64,000 bases of DNA from Bacteroidaceae bacterium (GTDB lineage Bacteria; Bacteroidota; Bacteroidia; Bacteroidales; Bacteroidaceae): positions 1-64,000 of the forward strand of contig JAFRTJ010000023.1 of the NCBI GenBank assembly GCA_017427185.1. Direction: 5' to 3'. Below, in pieces: positions 46,501-54,944 of this stretch. Below the pieces are notes generated by a model that saw only the letters and a list, made by a program, of their open reading frames with translations, had not been told where the DNA came from and did no database searches. Within the stretch, counting starts at the first letter, position 1. Each line of letters begins with the position of its first letter. A program made the position numbers and the translations under genes.

Positions 46501-46732
46501 CGACGCCGCGCTCAATACGGCCGACCTGGTCTGGAACGCCCGACTGGCACGCCCCTTCTTCGGAGGCAAACTGCTGGTGATGCTCGACGGATTCGACATC
46601 CTGGGCCAGCTCTCCAACGTCACCCGCACCGTCAACGCGCAGGGTCGCACGGAGACGTACACCAACGTCCTGCCCCGCTACGGCCTGCTGCACGTCATGT
46701 ACAGGTTCGACAAACAGCCGAAGAAGAAATAG
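43559..46732 (+). CDS. STN-domain outer-membrane TonB-dependent receptor-like beta-barrel
   Basis: A 1057-aa outer-membrane protein. Signal peptide to about residue 20; STN domain about 22-100 (LEFHGESLAAALETLRDV), the part that talks to the anti-sigma factor; carboxypeptidase-regulatory-like domain about 105-215; plug-like domain around REVTVTASRVRFYYKGDTL to VKEVAFYDKQ (about 220-310); then a large beta-barrel ending RYGLLHVMYRFDKQPKKK. No SusD partner follows, so it is not a classic glycan system. The gene is clearly GC-richer than the flanking DNA. A short insert near residue 890 looks like an intergenic repeat. Confidence 0.82.
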   Translation: MRPRILYIIIYMLSSLSLSAQKLEFHGESLAAALETLRDVQSGYSINFIVNDLEQLPVHAQLHGLSVPDAVRRLCKGQPVKLKIKGKQIYVTYDAKHKMQTLTLHGSVQDARAHNDLLGATVELLAEDSTAIDTVIATQHWVGHANDGSKHEWQTPEFNFTVPAVPAHYIFRVSREDYHTACYSYTLDRIGRREQQRDLPPFYLHEDGKMLREVTVTASRVRFYYKGDTLIYNASDLQLAEGSMLDGLLKQLPGVELHDDGRIYHNGKFVDDLLLNGKDFFRGDRKLMLENLPAYTVKEVAFYDKQTAENEWLGHIDPATQRYVIDVRLKKEYMVGWLVNVEAGTGLRQDETPYLGRLFVMRHSDHSRIAVAANANNLADDDKPGEQNQWNRNAASGLRRTERAAIDFNVENRNKTWKSYSSVDASHTTERLETRTTAQTFLPAGDTYEHSFARASNEEWKVNIWASPHYEGERLMQVFNPDFSYRHFQNTSGSMAGLFSAPVANVSRRLLDDLYSVTSPRPNLRDTLINRSRRESLGTGHDLGAKMDVWGTLKMKRSNDVFRFGFTGKYEERERQTFSRQAVDYGTSSAPPLFRHQYTDLPPAHKMEFRSMVGYTLPLGKGWRQLFTYYDFTHTEQREHESIYRLDRLKEADSAFARPIDLLPSASEYQQVTDRQNSHLSHHIDDMHNLYVNIGYEFNKKDNGQWLILMNADGKLTQQHEDYERGRIDTTLRRLSPTFDLYVHPWFRKADGRYYGFTFNIRNEAPDLLNQAAITDDTDPMNVRIGNPDLHYALRTDLGIGGTLNPQKNRWKNHYDLDYGFTHNAIGMGQTYDRRTGIRTWRPTNVNGNWDARAKHTLGYTFGEGKKHSADLTTQLSYRNSVDLMEETSQPHLGGVQTTSGAKSTVHTMTFSLAPKAKFTLGKHTLNVSSDIAWDRYTGERESFQDISAWMYRIGADAIVHLPWQFDLTTDLTLYGRTGYADAALNTADLVWNARLARPFFGGKLLVMLDGFDILGQLSNVTRTVNAQGRTETYTNVLPRYGLLHVMYRFDKQPKKK

Positions 46733-46744
46733 GAACGCTCATCA

Positions 46745-46917
46745 TTTAACCCGAATCGGTCATTAGCGTTATGATGATAATAGACTTATTTTTGAACAGA
46801 TGATTTGCCGCTTTGAGGGCGCAATGGGGTTCCATTGTAACCGAGAAGCGACGAAACAGATGACTAAAAGATGACTTCATTAGCGCGTAACAGTTTAATG
46901 GCCAATTCGGGTTTAAA
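46745..46917. repeat. MITE-like element with inverted ends
   Basis: The left end TTTAACCCGAATCGGTCATTA (first 20 bases from 46745) is matched inverted at 46896-46917, reading TAATGGCCAATTCGGG then TTTAAA; 16 of the 18 innermost aligned bases agree. The 173-bp unit encodes no protein and fills the gap between the receptor and the lipoprotein gene, so it may now carry that gene's promoter. Confidence 0.55.
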
Positions 46918-46929
46918 CCATAAAGCAAC

Positions 46930-48816
46930 ATGAAAAGAATTCAGTTACTGACGTTGCTCGCAGTCCTCTGCCTGACTGCCTGCACAGAGCCGACGGACAA
47001 GATCATCGACCGCCCCGCATTCAAATCGATGACAGGTGCCGACCTCCTGCCCGTGAAAGTAGAGCAGAGCAAGGAGGCAACAGTTGTACACTTCCACATC
47101 CGTTGCGCCGACTGGCGAAACTGGAGCATGACCGGCGCACGCCTCGAGGCCGATGGAAAGATATTCGCCTGCCGCCAGGCCCGCATCCTGACCCGAGAGG
47201 CAGGAGAGATACAGGCCGACGAGCCCCTTGAGTTCGGCAAGGAGTACGAGAAGGATGCGCGCAAGGACTCCGTCATCCTCACCTTCGACCCGCTGCCCCG
47301 AGGCGCCAAGACGTTCGACTTCATTGAAGAGAATGCTCAAAGCAGCCCCTGGACCTTCCGCGGCATCCGCCTCGACAACAAGCTCTACCCCGAGCTGCTG
47401 CCCGCCTACAAGCCACGGAAGGATGAGGGAAAGCCCCTGGAACCCCTGACCCTGAAGTATGGCGAGGCAAACGCCACCTTTACCATGCACGGAGACAGCA
47501 TCAAGGATTTTGGCTGGGCAGGAGACCCAAGCTGCGACCCCATAACGGGTGACTATCGTGTGAAAAGCACAAAGAGCGACTTCACGTGCCAGTATTCGCA
47601 ACCCGTCTACTCCGCCGTAATGCCCCTCTTCATCGGTCCTAAGATCGACGCGTATGCCTTTGGCGACCAGTACAACATGATTCTGCTCCCGGGCGAGACG
47701 CTAACTGTCGATTTCGACCCGGTGGCCTGCCTGGCCTCGGCAATGGACTTTGCAGCCGGCAAGCCTGCCCATAACGGCTACCGGCTGGGTGGAACGATTG
47801 GCGACCTCAACGAAGTCATGCTGGACTACAGGAGGCACTTCATCCTTTCCCTGATGCCGGAATTACCAAAATATGACGAGGTGAAGGACTTCCCCGAGTG
47901 GCGCGAGCGGCTTTGGCAGAACATCGACACCCTGCGCCATGGCGTGATGAAGCGCAAGGACTACACCCGGCGGCAGAAAGACTTCCTCCAGCTGCTGATG
48001 GACCGGGCATACATCCGCGCAAACATCCTATGCCTCGGTCTCATCGAGTGGAAGAACAATTATGCCCTTCCCGATAGTTCTTTGGCTCACTTGAGGAATA
48101 CTTACACGCTGGTTGACCCGCATGCCAAGGACCTGCAGTACTTCCGCGACGGGCGAAGCTACTACTTCCCGCTGATGGAAGAAGTACTACCCTACTTCGA
48201 AGCCAACGGCCTGACGGAAAGCGAGCCCTACAAAATGACGAAGGCAATGGCCGAGGCAAAGGAGATTAGCGACGTCATAAAGCAGGGACGCGTGCTGCCA
48301 GAAAGCGAGATAGAGAAGGCTCACCCCTACTACCAGCGCGTACTCAGGGAATTCAACGACAGCACCCGTCTGCAACTGGAACGCCTGCAGAGCGGGGCCG
48401 AGGAACGAAAGATGCTTACGCCCGACGTGCCTGGCGACAAGCTCCTGCAGCACATCGTCAGCGAGCATCCCTGCAAGGCAGTCTTCTTCGACCTGTGGGC
48501 TACATGGTGCGGCCCTTGCAAGCGGGGCATCGAGGCCATGGAACCGCTGAAGGAGGAGCTGGAGGGAAAGGACATTGTCTTCGTCTATCTGACCGACGAG
48601 TCCAGTTCCATGAAGGACTGGACCGAGAGCGTGCTCAAGATTCCCGGCCTGCACTACCGCATCCCCACCAACAAGTGGAAGGAGATTCACATCCCGGGCG
48701 GCATCCCGCAATACTATCTCTACGACCGTAAAGGTCAGCGCGTCTGGGAGCAGACAGGCTTCAGCGACGAGGTACTCGAGGACATCAGGAAGCAGATAGA
48801 TAAGGTACTGGATTAA
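46930..48816 (+). CDS. TlpA-like thioredoxin-domain lipoprotein
   Basis: A 628-aa exported protein: lipoprotein signal ending CLTAC (Cys18), a long beta-rich N-terminal part (about 20-330; DUF4369-like elements possible), a helical middle (about 330-490) and a C-terminal TlpA/thioredoxin domain with LWATWCGPCKRG (Trp526, Cys527, Cys530) and HIPGGIPQYYLYD, carrying the cis-Pro. It should act as a periplasmic thiol reductase. It follows the receptor after a 197-bp gap and shares its high GC, so the two probably belong to one module. Confidence 0.85.
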   Translation: MKRIQLLTLLAVLCLTACTEPTDKIIDRPAFKSMTGADLLPVKVEQSKEATVVHFHIRCADWRNWSMTGARLEADGKIFACRQARILTREAGEIQADEPLEFGKEYEKDARKDSVILTFDPLPRGAKTFDFIEENAQSSPWTFRGIRLDNKLYPELLPAYKPRKDEGKPLEPLTLKYGEANATFTMHGDSIKDFGWAGDPSCDPITGDYRVKSTKSDFTCQYSQPVYSAVMPLFIGPKIDAYAFGDQYNMILLPGETLTVDFDPVACLASAMDFAAGKPAHNGYRLGGTIGDLNEVMLDYRRHFILSLMPELPKYDEVKDFPEWRERLWQNIDTLRHGVMKRKDYTRRQKDFLQLLMDRAYIRANILCLGLIEWKNNYALPDSSLAHLRNTYTLVDPHAKDLQYFRDGRSYYFPLMEEVLPYFEANGLTESEPYKMTKAMAEAKEISDVIKQGRVLPESEIEKAHPYYQRVLREFNDSTRLQLERLQSGAEERKMLTPDVPGDKLLQHIVSEHPCKAVFFDLWATWCGPCKRGIEAMEPLKEELEGKDIVFVYLTDESSSMKDWTESVLKIPGLHYRIPTNKWKEIHIPGGIPQYYLYDRKGQRVWEQTGFSDEVLEDIRKQIDKVLD

Positions 48817-48927
48817 GTGATGGCAGAGTGATGCTTATTTAGCGGGCCTCAACATCAACAATTCATAAACATTCATAAATTCAGGCACAAAGTTACATAA
48901 CAAGCAACAGAATTAATCGGAAATGAT

Positions 48928-48935
48928 TACTTTTG
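48928..48935 (+). promoter_or_regulatory. -7 box for the leader ORF and yccF
   Basis: TACTTTTG fits TAnnTTTG; transcription would start about 35-40 bases before the leader ORF at 48980. A further TAACTTTG in reverse orientation at about 48886 faces away from any nearby gene. Confidence 0.45.
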
Positions 48936-48979
48936 CAACAATATTAATGGCATAGCAAGACAAATCTTTTATTACCCTC

Positions 48980-49039
48980 ATGAATCAAATAGAGGAAAAA
49001 CTTTATCAATGGGGCTACATAAAAAACTTGTATAAATGA
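48980..49039 (+). CDS. 19-aa leader ORF coupled to yccF
   Basis: ATG at 48980 opens a 19-codon frame, MNQIEEKLYQWGYIKNLYK, whose TGA overlaps the yccF ATG (ATGA at 49036-49039). The size and the stop/start overlap point to a leader peptide controlling yccF translation. Four aromatic residues (three Tyr, one Trp) stand out. Expression is not proven. Confidence 0.4.
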   Translation: MNQIEEKLYQWGYIKNLYK

Positions 49040-49404
49040 AAACATTAGGAAACATCATATGGGTCGTATTTGGTGGCCTGCATATTGCTCTAGAGTATTT
49101 CATCGCTGGGCTGGTACTGATGATAACCATTATCGGCATACCTTTCGGTTTGCAAAGCTTGAAGTTAGGTATGCTTGCTATCTGGCCATTCGGTACGAAA
49201 GTAAAGTGGAGGGAATCGCAGCCGAGTTGTCTGAGCATGTTCATGAATGTGCTGTGGTTCTTCGTAGGGGGCATCTGGATATTTCTTACCCACATGTTTT
49301 ATGGTATCATCTTTTGCATAACCATCATAGGCATACCATTTGGAAAGATGCATTTCCGACTGGCAAAGTTGGCATTATCGCCATTTGGCATGGAGGTCGT
49401 GTAG
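49036..49404 (+). CDS. YccF domain-containing inner-membrane protein
   Basis: A 122-aa membrane protein with two YccF repeats: each half has a hydrophobic helix pair ending in ITIIGIPFG (about residues 30-39 and 95-104) and then a PFG element (AIWPFGTKV, ALSPFGMEV). Function of the family is unknown. It converges on recA with a shared terminator between. Translation may depend on the 19-aa leader ORF overlapping its start. Confidence 0.9.
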   Translation: MKTLGNIIWVVFGGLHIALEYFIAGLVLMITIIGIPFGLQSLKLGMLAIWPFGTKVKWRESQPSCLSMFMNVLWFFVGGIWIFLTHMFYGIIFCITIIGIPFGKMHFRLAKLALSPFGMEVV

Positions 49405-49440
49405 AAGGTGAAAGAAGATTCCCTTGAGAAAAGTTACATA

Positions 49441-49484
49441 ACAAGCAGGAAGAGGAGGGCATTATTCCTCCTCTTCCTGCTTGT
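49441..49484. terminator. Bidirectional terminator between yccF and recA
   Basis: ACAAGCAGGAAGAGGAG (49441-49457) is perfectly complementary to 49468-49484, giving a 17-bp stem (18 with one more G-C) and a loop of about 8 bases. Confidence 0.85.
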
Positions 49485-49509
49485 CTCTCTTATAAAAAGG
49501 TGGAAATTG

Positions 49510-50541
49510 TTATTCTGTATCCTTTGCCATTGCTTCAGCAATCTTGGCAGAGATTTCCTCACAAATCTCTGGGTTATCTTTAAGGATGGCCTTACATGCA
49601 TCACGACCCTGAGCCAATTTGCTTTCTTTATAGCTGAACCATGAACCGCTCTTGGTGATAATGTCGTACTGCACACCCAAATCAACTATCTCACCTACCT
49701 TGCTGATTCCCTCGCCAAAGGTAATCTCAAATTCAGCTTTGCGGAAAGGAGGTGCAACTTTATTCTTGACAACCTTTACACGAACTTGGTTACCAACCAC
49801 CTCCTCGCCATCTTTTATACTGGCGACACGACGGATATCCAGACGAACACTTGCATAGAATTTCAAAGCATTACCACCAGTTGTGGTCTCTGGATTGCCA
49901 AACATGACACCAATCTTCTCACGCAACTGATTAATAAAGATACAGGTAGTGTTGGTCTTGCTGATAGTAGCAGTAAGCTTACGAAGAGCCTGGCTCATCA
50001 AACGAGCCTGCAACCCTACCTTATTGTCTCCCATATCACCTTCTATCTCTGCCTTTGGAGTTAGGGCTGCCACAGAGTCAACTACAACGATATCGATAGC
50101 GGAACTCCGAATCAGCTGATCTGCAATCTCCAAAGCCTGCTCACCATTGTCGGGCTGGCTGATTAACAGGTTGTCGACATCCACACCCAATTTCTTGGCA
50201 TAGAAACGGTCAAACGCATGCTCCGCATCAATGAAGGCTGCAATGCCACCAACCTTCTGAGCCTCAGCAATAGCATGGATGGCCAATGTTGTCTTACCAG
50301 AAGACTCAGGACCATAAATCTCGATAATACGTCCACGTGGATAACCTCCTACGCCCAATGCATGATTAAGTGAAATGGATCCTGTCGGGATGACATCTAC
50401 CTGCTCGAAATGCTCGTCACCCAATTTCATGATGGAACCCTTACCAAAGTCCTTCTCTATCTTGCTCATCGCAGATTGCAATGCCTTCAGTTTAGCCTCC
50501 TTCTCGTCCAAAAGAACTTTTTCAATTTCTTTCTTTGCCAT
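49510..50541 (-). CDS. Recombinase RecA
   Basis: A 343-aa ATP-dependent strand-exchange protein. Walker A is GPESSGKTT (about 75-83), Walker [11 protein letters not shown], with the conserved [20 protein letters not shown] loop 2 region. Length is standard. The C-terminal acidic tail is short (AEAMAKDTE). It lies 50 bp downstream of the GH31 gene on the same strand; no SOS-box is recognised. Confidence 0.98.
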   Translation of the reverse strand: MAKKEIEKVLLDEKEAKLKALQSAMSKIEKDFGKGSIMKLGDEHFEQVDVIPTGSISLNHALGVGGYPRGRIIEIYGPESSGKTTLAIHAIAEAQKVGGIAAFIDAEHAFDRFYAKKLGVDVDNLLISQPDNGEQALEIADQLIRSSAIDIVVVDSVAALTPKAEIEGDMGDNKVGLQARLMSQALRKLTATISKTNTTCIFINQLREKIGVMFGNPETTTGGNALKFYASVRLDIRRVASIKDGEEVVGNQVRVKVVKNKVAPPFRKAEFEITFGEGISKVGEIVDLGVQYDIITKSGSWFSYKESKLAQGRDACKAILKDNPEICEEISAKIAEAMAKDTE

Positions 50542-50591
50542 AATTCTGTATTTTGTTTATAAATGTTTTTTTAATGTCTTATAGGGTATTA

Positions 50592-52970
50592 TTATAGATT
50601 ACACGCTACAGCCTTTCCTGTGTATTGTATTTCCTGCTTTTTGCCATCTGGAGTAATGATAGTAAAACTACGCTTCTCCAGCATACCTGGATAAGTTCCC
50701 TTGCGTTCGCCTATGGTCAGCGTATGGGTGCTCTCTTTCCACGTGATGGAGATTGTAGAGTAAAAACCTTTCTCGTAGTTGTAATTGTCACCTTCATCTT
50801 CATAGAGCGTGAAGGTAGCATCGCCACCTGGATATACGCGCAGTTCAAGATTGTCCCATTGCTTTTCTCCCACAAATTGCATAACAGGGCCCAGAGGCAG
50901 GATACTTCCTGCACGAATGAACATAGGAACGTGATTCAACTGTGTCTCTAAGGTAATCATCTGTCCACCTGCATAGCGCTTGCCTGTCCAGAAATCATAC
51001 CAGTTGGCACCCTTCGGCAGGTATTTCTGAATGGTCTTGGGTTCTGTCCAATCAATGCCTCTCTGATCATCCTGCTGATCTCTCACATCCTTACGGTCCC
51101 AGCCTGTCATGGCGTTGGTGCGGATGATTTTCTCCTCTGTATACTGAGGATCAAGAATGGGTGCAGCCAAAATGCTGCGTCCAAACATAAACTCATCTGC
51201 CATATCCCATACTCGGCGGTCCTTGGCAAAGTCACTAAACAATGGACGCAGATAACTCTCGTTGTTGCTTGTCACTTGCCATGCTGTACTATATAAATAA
51301 GGTAGGAGTTGATAGCGCAGACGTATAGTTTCCTCTATTGCATCATAGACAGGATCACCCTTCTGGCCAAACTGCCAAATTTCACGTGGAGCATCGGCAC
51401 CATGACTACGGAAGACGGGACAAAAAAGTCCGTACTGCATCCAACGGACATAAAGTTCCTGAAACTGCGGATTATGCGGAGCAGAACCACCACCACGAGT
51501 ATTGTATGAGCCACAGAAGAAACCGCCTATATCGGTATTGAAATTGGGATTGCCAGTCAAAGAGAAACTCAGGCCGGCGGGAACCTGCTTGCGCAACATT
51601 TCCCACGACGAGTTGACATCACCACTCCACATGTTGGAGCCATAATGCTGCTGACCTGCGAAACTGCTGCGCGTCATGATAAACACACGCTTTTCTGGTT
51701 GAGAGTCAGCAGTTGAAAGTTGACAATTGCGCTGGGCTTGATAGACGCCACGGACAGTCTCTAAGGGGAAAGCATTGCGAAGAGAGCGCCATGTGCCACC
51801 TTCCTGCCCAGCCTTATGGGCATACGTGGCAGGGCTGCCATCGAAACAATCAGGATCCGTAGAATCCATCCACCACGCATCAGTACCATAATCATAGAGC
51901 GTCTTGAGGTGTCTCCAATAGATATCGCGTGCCTCAGGAGAGAAAGCATCATAAACCTTCACGCCTGAGGGATAGTCTTTACGTGGAGGCCAAAAAGTAA
52001 GTCCGCTCTGAGGCCAAGTCTCGAAATCAAACAGCAGATCCTTTTCCTTCAGCTCACGATATGCTTTAGTCATTGGACCGAAACTTGCCCAAATTGAAAT
52101 CATGAAATGAGCCCCCAGCTTGTGAACCTCATCAATCATCTGCCGCCCATTAGCAAAGTCCTCTGAGAGGAAATCCATTGCGTTCCACAAATAATTGGAA
52201 CCCCAGTACTGCCAATCTTGGATGATGCCGTCGAGAGGTACTCCCAACTTGCGGTATTGCTGCACAATACCCAATGTCTCATTGGCTGTCTTATAACGTT
52301 CCTTGCTTTGCCAATAGCCATAGGTCCACAAAGGGAACATAGGCACATCACCCGTGAGATAACGCATCTGCCCAATGACGCCGTCGGCAGAACCACCGTA
52401 CATGAAATAGTAGTCGATAGCCTCACCCACCTCGGAAGTCAACGACATACCGTTCTCGTCATCATCGAACTGCGTTGGCGAATAGTTGTCCCAATACAGT
52501 CCCCATCCTTTTATGCTTTGGATGACATTCTGGAAATCCTCCAGATTGGACTGCTCCATACGCTTGTGTTCGCCACGACGGTTCATCTTACCGTTTTGGA
52601 TGGTGCCCAATCCATAAATGGCTTCGTCCTTGTCAAGCTCGAACATTTGGCGAACGCTTTTCTCAACGCCAGACTCTACAACCCAAGCTTTTTCCTGTAG
52701 CAAGACTTTGCCTTTGGCCGACAAAAAAGTCAGACATTTAGAGGTAGGATTCAGTTTTACCGTCAGTTCCCTGCTCTTCCATGTATTGCCATTATGTGTG
52801 GCAGCTCCATCCTGAGGTTTTGCTATCACGACAAGGCTCTTGGGCTGTTTGCCATCTGGAGATTTAATCACATGAACGATGGAAGGCGTGATGAATTCCA
52901 CCTTGACCTCCTGGGCCATGATGACCATTCCTGTCAGAAGTCCTGACAATAAAAGCAAAATCCTTCTCAC
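50592..52970 (-). CDS. Secreted GH31 glycoside hydrolase (alpha-glucosidase/alpha-xylosidase)
   Basis: A 792-aa enzyme with a signal peptide (cleaved near IMAQ-E), an N-terminal beta-sandwich, the catalytic barrel and C-terminal beta domains. Active-site motifs: PLDGIIQDWQYWG, the nucleophile region DAWWMDSTDPD (Asp369 predicted), and the acid/base region near FRSHGADAPREIW. The family removes alpha-linked glucose or xylose; the specificity cannot be fixed here. A short insert NCQLSTADSQPE before KRVFIMTRS looks like translated intergenic repeat. It follows the carboxynorspermidine gene by 22 bp. Confidence 0.9.
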   Translation of the reverse strand: MRRILLLLSGLLTGMVIMAQEVKVEFITPSIVHVIKSPDGKQPKSLVVIAKPQDGAATHNGNTWKSRELTVKLNPTSKCLTFLSAKGKVLLQEKAWVVESGVEKSVRQMFELDKDEAIYGLGTIQNGKMNRRGEHKRMEQSNLEDFQNVIQSIKGWGLYWDNYSPTQFDDDENGMSLTSEVGEAIDYYFMYGGSADGVIGQMRYLTGDVPMFPLWTYGYWQSKERYKTANETLGIVQQYRKLGVPLDGIIQDWQYWGSNYLWNAMDFLSEDFANGRQMIDEVHKLGAHFMISIWASFGPMTKAYRELKEKDLLFDFETWPQSGLTFWPPRKDYPSGVKVYDAFSPEARDIYWRHLKTLYDYGTDAWWMDSTDPDCFDGSPATYAHKAGQEGGTWRSLRNAFPLETVRGVYQAQRNCQLSTADSQPEKRVFIMTRSSFAGQQHYGSNMWSGDVNSSWEMLRKQVPAGLSFSLTGNPNFNTDIGGFFCGSYNTRGGGSAPHNPQFQELYVRWMQYGLFCPVFRSHGADAPREIWQFGQKGDPVYDAIEETIRLRYQLLPYLYSTAWQVTSNNESYLRPLFSDFAKDRRVWDMADEFMFGRSILAAPILDPQYTEEKIIRTNAMTGWDRKDVRDQQDDQRGIDWTEPKTIQKYLPKGANWYDFWTGKRYAGGQMITLETQLNHVPMFIRAGSILPLGPVMQFVGEKQWDNLELRVYPGGDATFTLYEDEGDNYNYEKGFYSTISITWKESTHTLTIGERKGTYPGMLEKRSFTIITPDGKKQEIQYTGKAVACNL

Positions 52971-52992
52971 GATTATATAAAGGGTCTAATAA

Positions 52993-54225
52993 TTACAGCT
53001 CCAGATCGACATCGTGCAACTCAAACCAGGGTAAACCTTGCTTGTTAAGCTGCTCCATGAAAGGATCTGGGTCGAACTCCTCGACATTGTGCACACCTGG
53101 CTTCTTCCACTTTCCTGTCAAGAACATCATGGCTCCAATCATGGCAGGCACACCAGTTGTATAACTTACGCCTTGCATGCCTGTCTCTTCGAAGGCTGCC
53201 TGATGAGAGCAGTTGTTGTAGACGTAATAAGTATGCTCCTCGCCTCCCTTCAAACCACGAATACGGCAACCGATAGAAGTCTCTCCATCGTAGTTGTTGC
53301 CCAAATCCTGAGGATTGGGAAGGACGGCTTTGAGGAACTGTAGAGGCACAATCTTGACCACAGCATCACCACTACCGTCTGCCTTAGGTGCCTTATACTC
53401 AATCTCATCAATGCGGGCCATACCAATATTCTGTATGACATCCAGATAATTCAAGTACTGCTGGCCAAAAGTCATCCAGAAGCGGGCACGCTTGATGGTA
53501 GGATAATTGATAACCAACGACTCAATCTCCTCATGATGAAGCAGATAGCTCTCCTTAGGACCAATATTGGGATAGTTCAGCGGCTTGTGAATCTCCATCG
53601 GTTCCGTCTCGATGTATTTCCCGTTTTCGTAATAAAGACCCTTCTGAGTTATCTCGCGGATATTGATCTCAGGATTGAAATTCGTGGCAAAAGCCTTATG
53701 ATGATTGCCTGCATTGCAGTCCACGATATCCAGGTATTGAATCTCGTCGAAGTGATGCTTGGCTGCATAGGCCGTGAAGATGCTGGTGACACCAGGATCG
53801 AAACCACATCCCAAGATAGCAGTCAAGCCTGCCTTCTCGAAACGCTTGCGGTAAGCCCATTGCCAGCTATACTCAAAGTGAGCCTCATCCTTGGGTTCAT
53901 AGTTGGCGGTATCCATGTAATTGCAACCCGTGGCAAGGCAAGCGTCCATGATTGTCAAATCCTGATAAGGAAGGGCCAGATTGATGACGATCTCTGGTTT
54001 GTAGCTTTCAAAAAGCGCAATCAACTCGTCCACCTTGTCAGCATCCACCTGAGCTGTCTGGACCCGTATCCCATACTTCTCATTCAACACTTGAGCCAAC
54101 TTGTCGCACTTGCTCTTGGTACGGCTGGCGATCATGACTTCTGTAAATACCTCTGGATTCTGTGCCACTTTATGGGCGGCCACTGTGGCCACTCCACCGG
54201 CTCCTATTATAAGAACTCTTCCCAT
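52993..54225 (-). CDS. Carboxynorspermidine dehydrogenase (saccharopine dehydrogenase family)
   Basis: A 410-aa NAD(P)-dependent enzyme; the Rossmann motif is VLIIGAGGVATVAAH at the N-terminus, and GCGFDPGVTSIFTAYA and LDIVDCNAG are typical of carboxynorspermidine synthases of Bacteroidetes and Vibrio. It condenses aspartate semialdehyde with a diamine (putrescine or diaminopropane) and reduces the product, the first step of this spermidine/norspermidine route. The decarboxylase partner is not in the window. Confidence 0.92.
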   Translation of the reverse strand: MGRVLIIGAGGVATVAAHKVAQNPEVFTEVMIASRTKSKCDKLAQVLNEKYGIRVQTAQVDADKVDELIALFESYKPEIVINLALPYQDLTIMDACLATGCNYMDTANYEPKDEAHFEYSWQWAYRKRFEKAGLTAILGCGFDPGVTSIFTAYAAKHHFDEIQYLDIVDCNAGNHHKAFATNFNPEINIREITQKGLYYENGKYIETEPMEIHKPLNYPNIGPKESYLLHHEEIESLVINYPTIKRARFWMTFGQQYLNYLDVIQNIGMARIDEIEYKAPKADGSGDAVVKIVPLQFLKAVLPNPQDLGNNYDGETSIGCRIRGLKGGEEHTYYVYNNCSHQAAFEETGMQGVSYTTGVPAMIGAMMFLTGKWKKPGVHNVEEFDPDPFMEQLNKQGLPWFELHDVDLEL

Positions 54226-54314
54226 TTGTTGTTTGGTTTGTGTTTGGTTTATTCTTTCTTCACATGGAAAACTTCATGATTTTCCCTTTTTCACAATGCA
54301 AACATACAAAAAAA

Positions 54315-54340
54315 AGTTCAAAGCCACAAGACTTTGAACT
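54315..54340 (-). terminator. Terminator of the Spy-like gene
   Basis: AGTTCAAAG (54315-54323) and CTTTGAACT (54332-54340) form a perfect 9-bp stem; read on the minus strand it is followed by eight T. Confidence 0.8.
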
Positions 54341-54371
54341 CTTTTTGCATTTATTACCCTAAGCGGAAGGT

Positions 54372-54944
54372 TTAGAAACCACCAGGTCCGCCGAATCCAC
54401 CAGGACCACCCATACGACCGCCGCCCATACGGCCATCTCCTTGACGTCCGTTGCCTTGACGCCCATTACCCTGACGTCCATCGCCACGCTGCCATTGCTG
54501 GCCGCCGTTACGACGCGGCTGGGCAAAGATTCTGACCAACTGCTGAGGGGTCAATATCTTAGAGAACTCAGCGCAATACTTCTTCTGGATCTCCAGACGG
54601 TTCTGCATGGCAGCAATCTGCTTTTCCTGACGGTCGAAGCTTTCCTTAATCTTGGCCGTTGCCTCCTCGTCACTCAGTTTCTTCTTGCTGTCATCCTCAT
54701 TCTCAGGACGGCGCAGGGATTCCATACCACTGGCCAACTCGTTCTGATACTTCGTGAAAGTCTCGATGAAAGAAGACTTTGCATCGTCCTTCAAATCAAA
54801 TTCCTTTGCCAAGTGGTCTGCTTGTCTCTGAACCATCTCTGCACGCATCTTAGCGCGATCTTCTGGAGAGTTGTTCTCATTCTGCGCGAAGGTAGCTGTA
54901 CTTATTCCCAGCATCATTGCTACCATTAAAATAGATTTCTTCAT
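54372..54944 (-). CDS. Periplasmic Spy/CpxP-like protein (DUF4890 type) with Gly/Arg-rich tail
   Basis: A 190-aa protein with a signal peptide (cleaved after TATFAQ). The helical middle (about 25-140) ends with the LTxxQ-like motif ILTPQQLVRIF, reminiscent of Spy/CpxP periplasmic chaperones. The last 50 residues are a low-complexity tail of RQGNG and RMGGG repeats, ending GGPGGF. Such tails occur in DUF4890-type proteins of this order. It is monocistronic, with its own terminator. Confidence 0.75.
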   Translation of the reverse strand: MKKSILMVAMMLGISTATFAQNENNSPEDRAKMRAEMVQRQADHLAKEFDLKDDAKSSFIETFTKYQNELASGMESLRRPENEDDSKKKLSDEEATAKIKESFDRQEKQIAAMQNRLEIQKKYCAEFSKILTPQQLVRIFAQPRRNGGQQWQRGDGRQGNGRQGNGRQGDGRMGGGRMGGPGGFGGPGGF

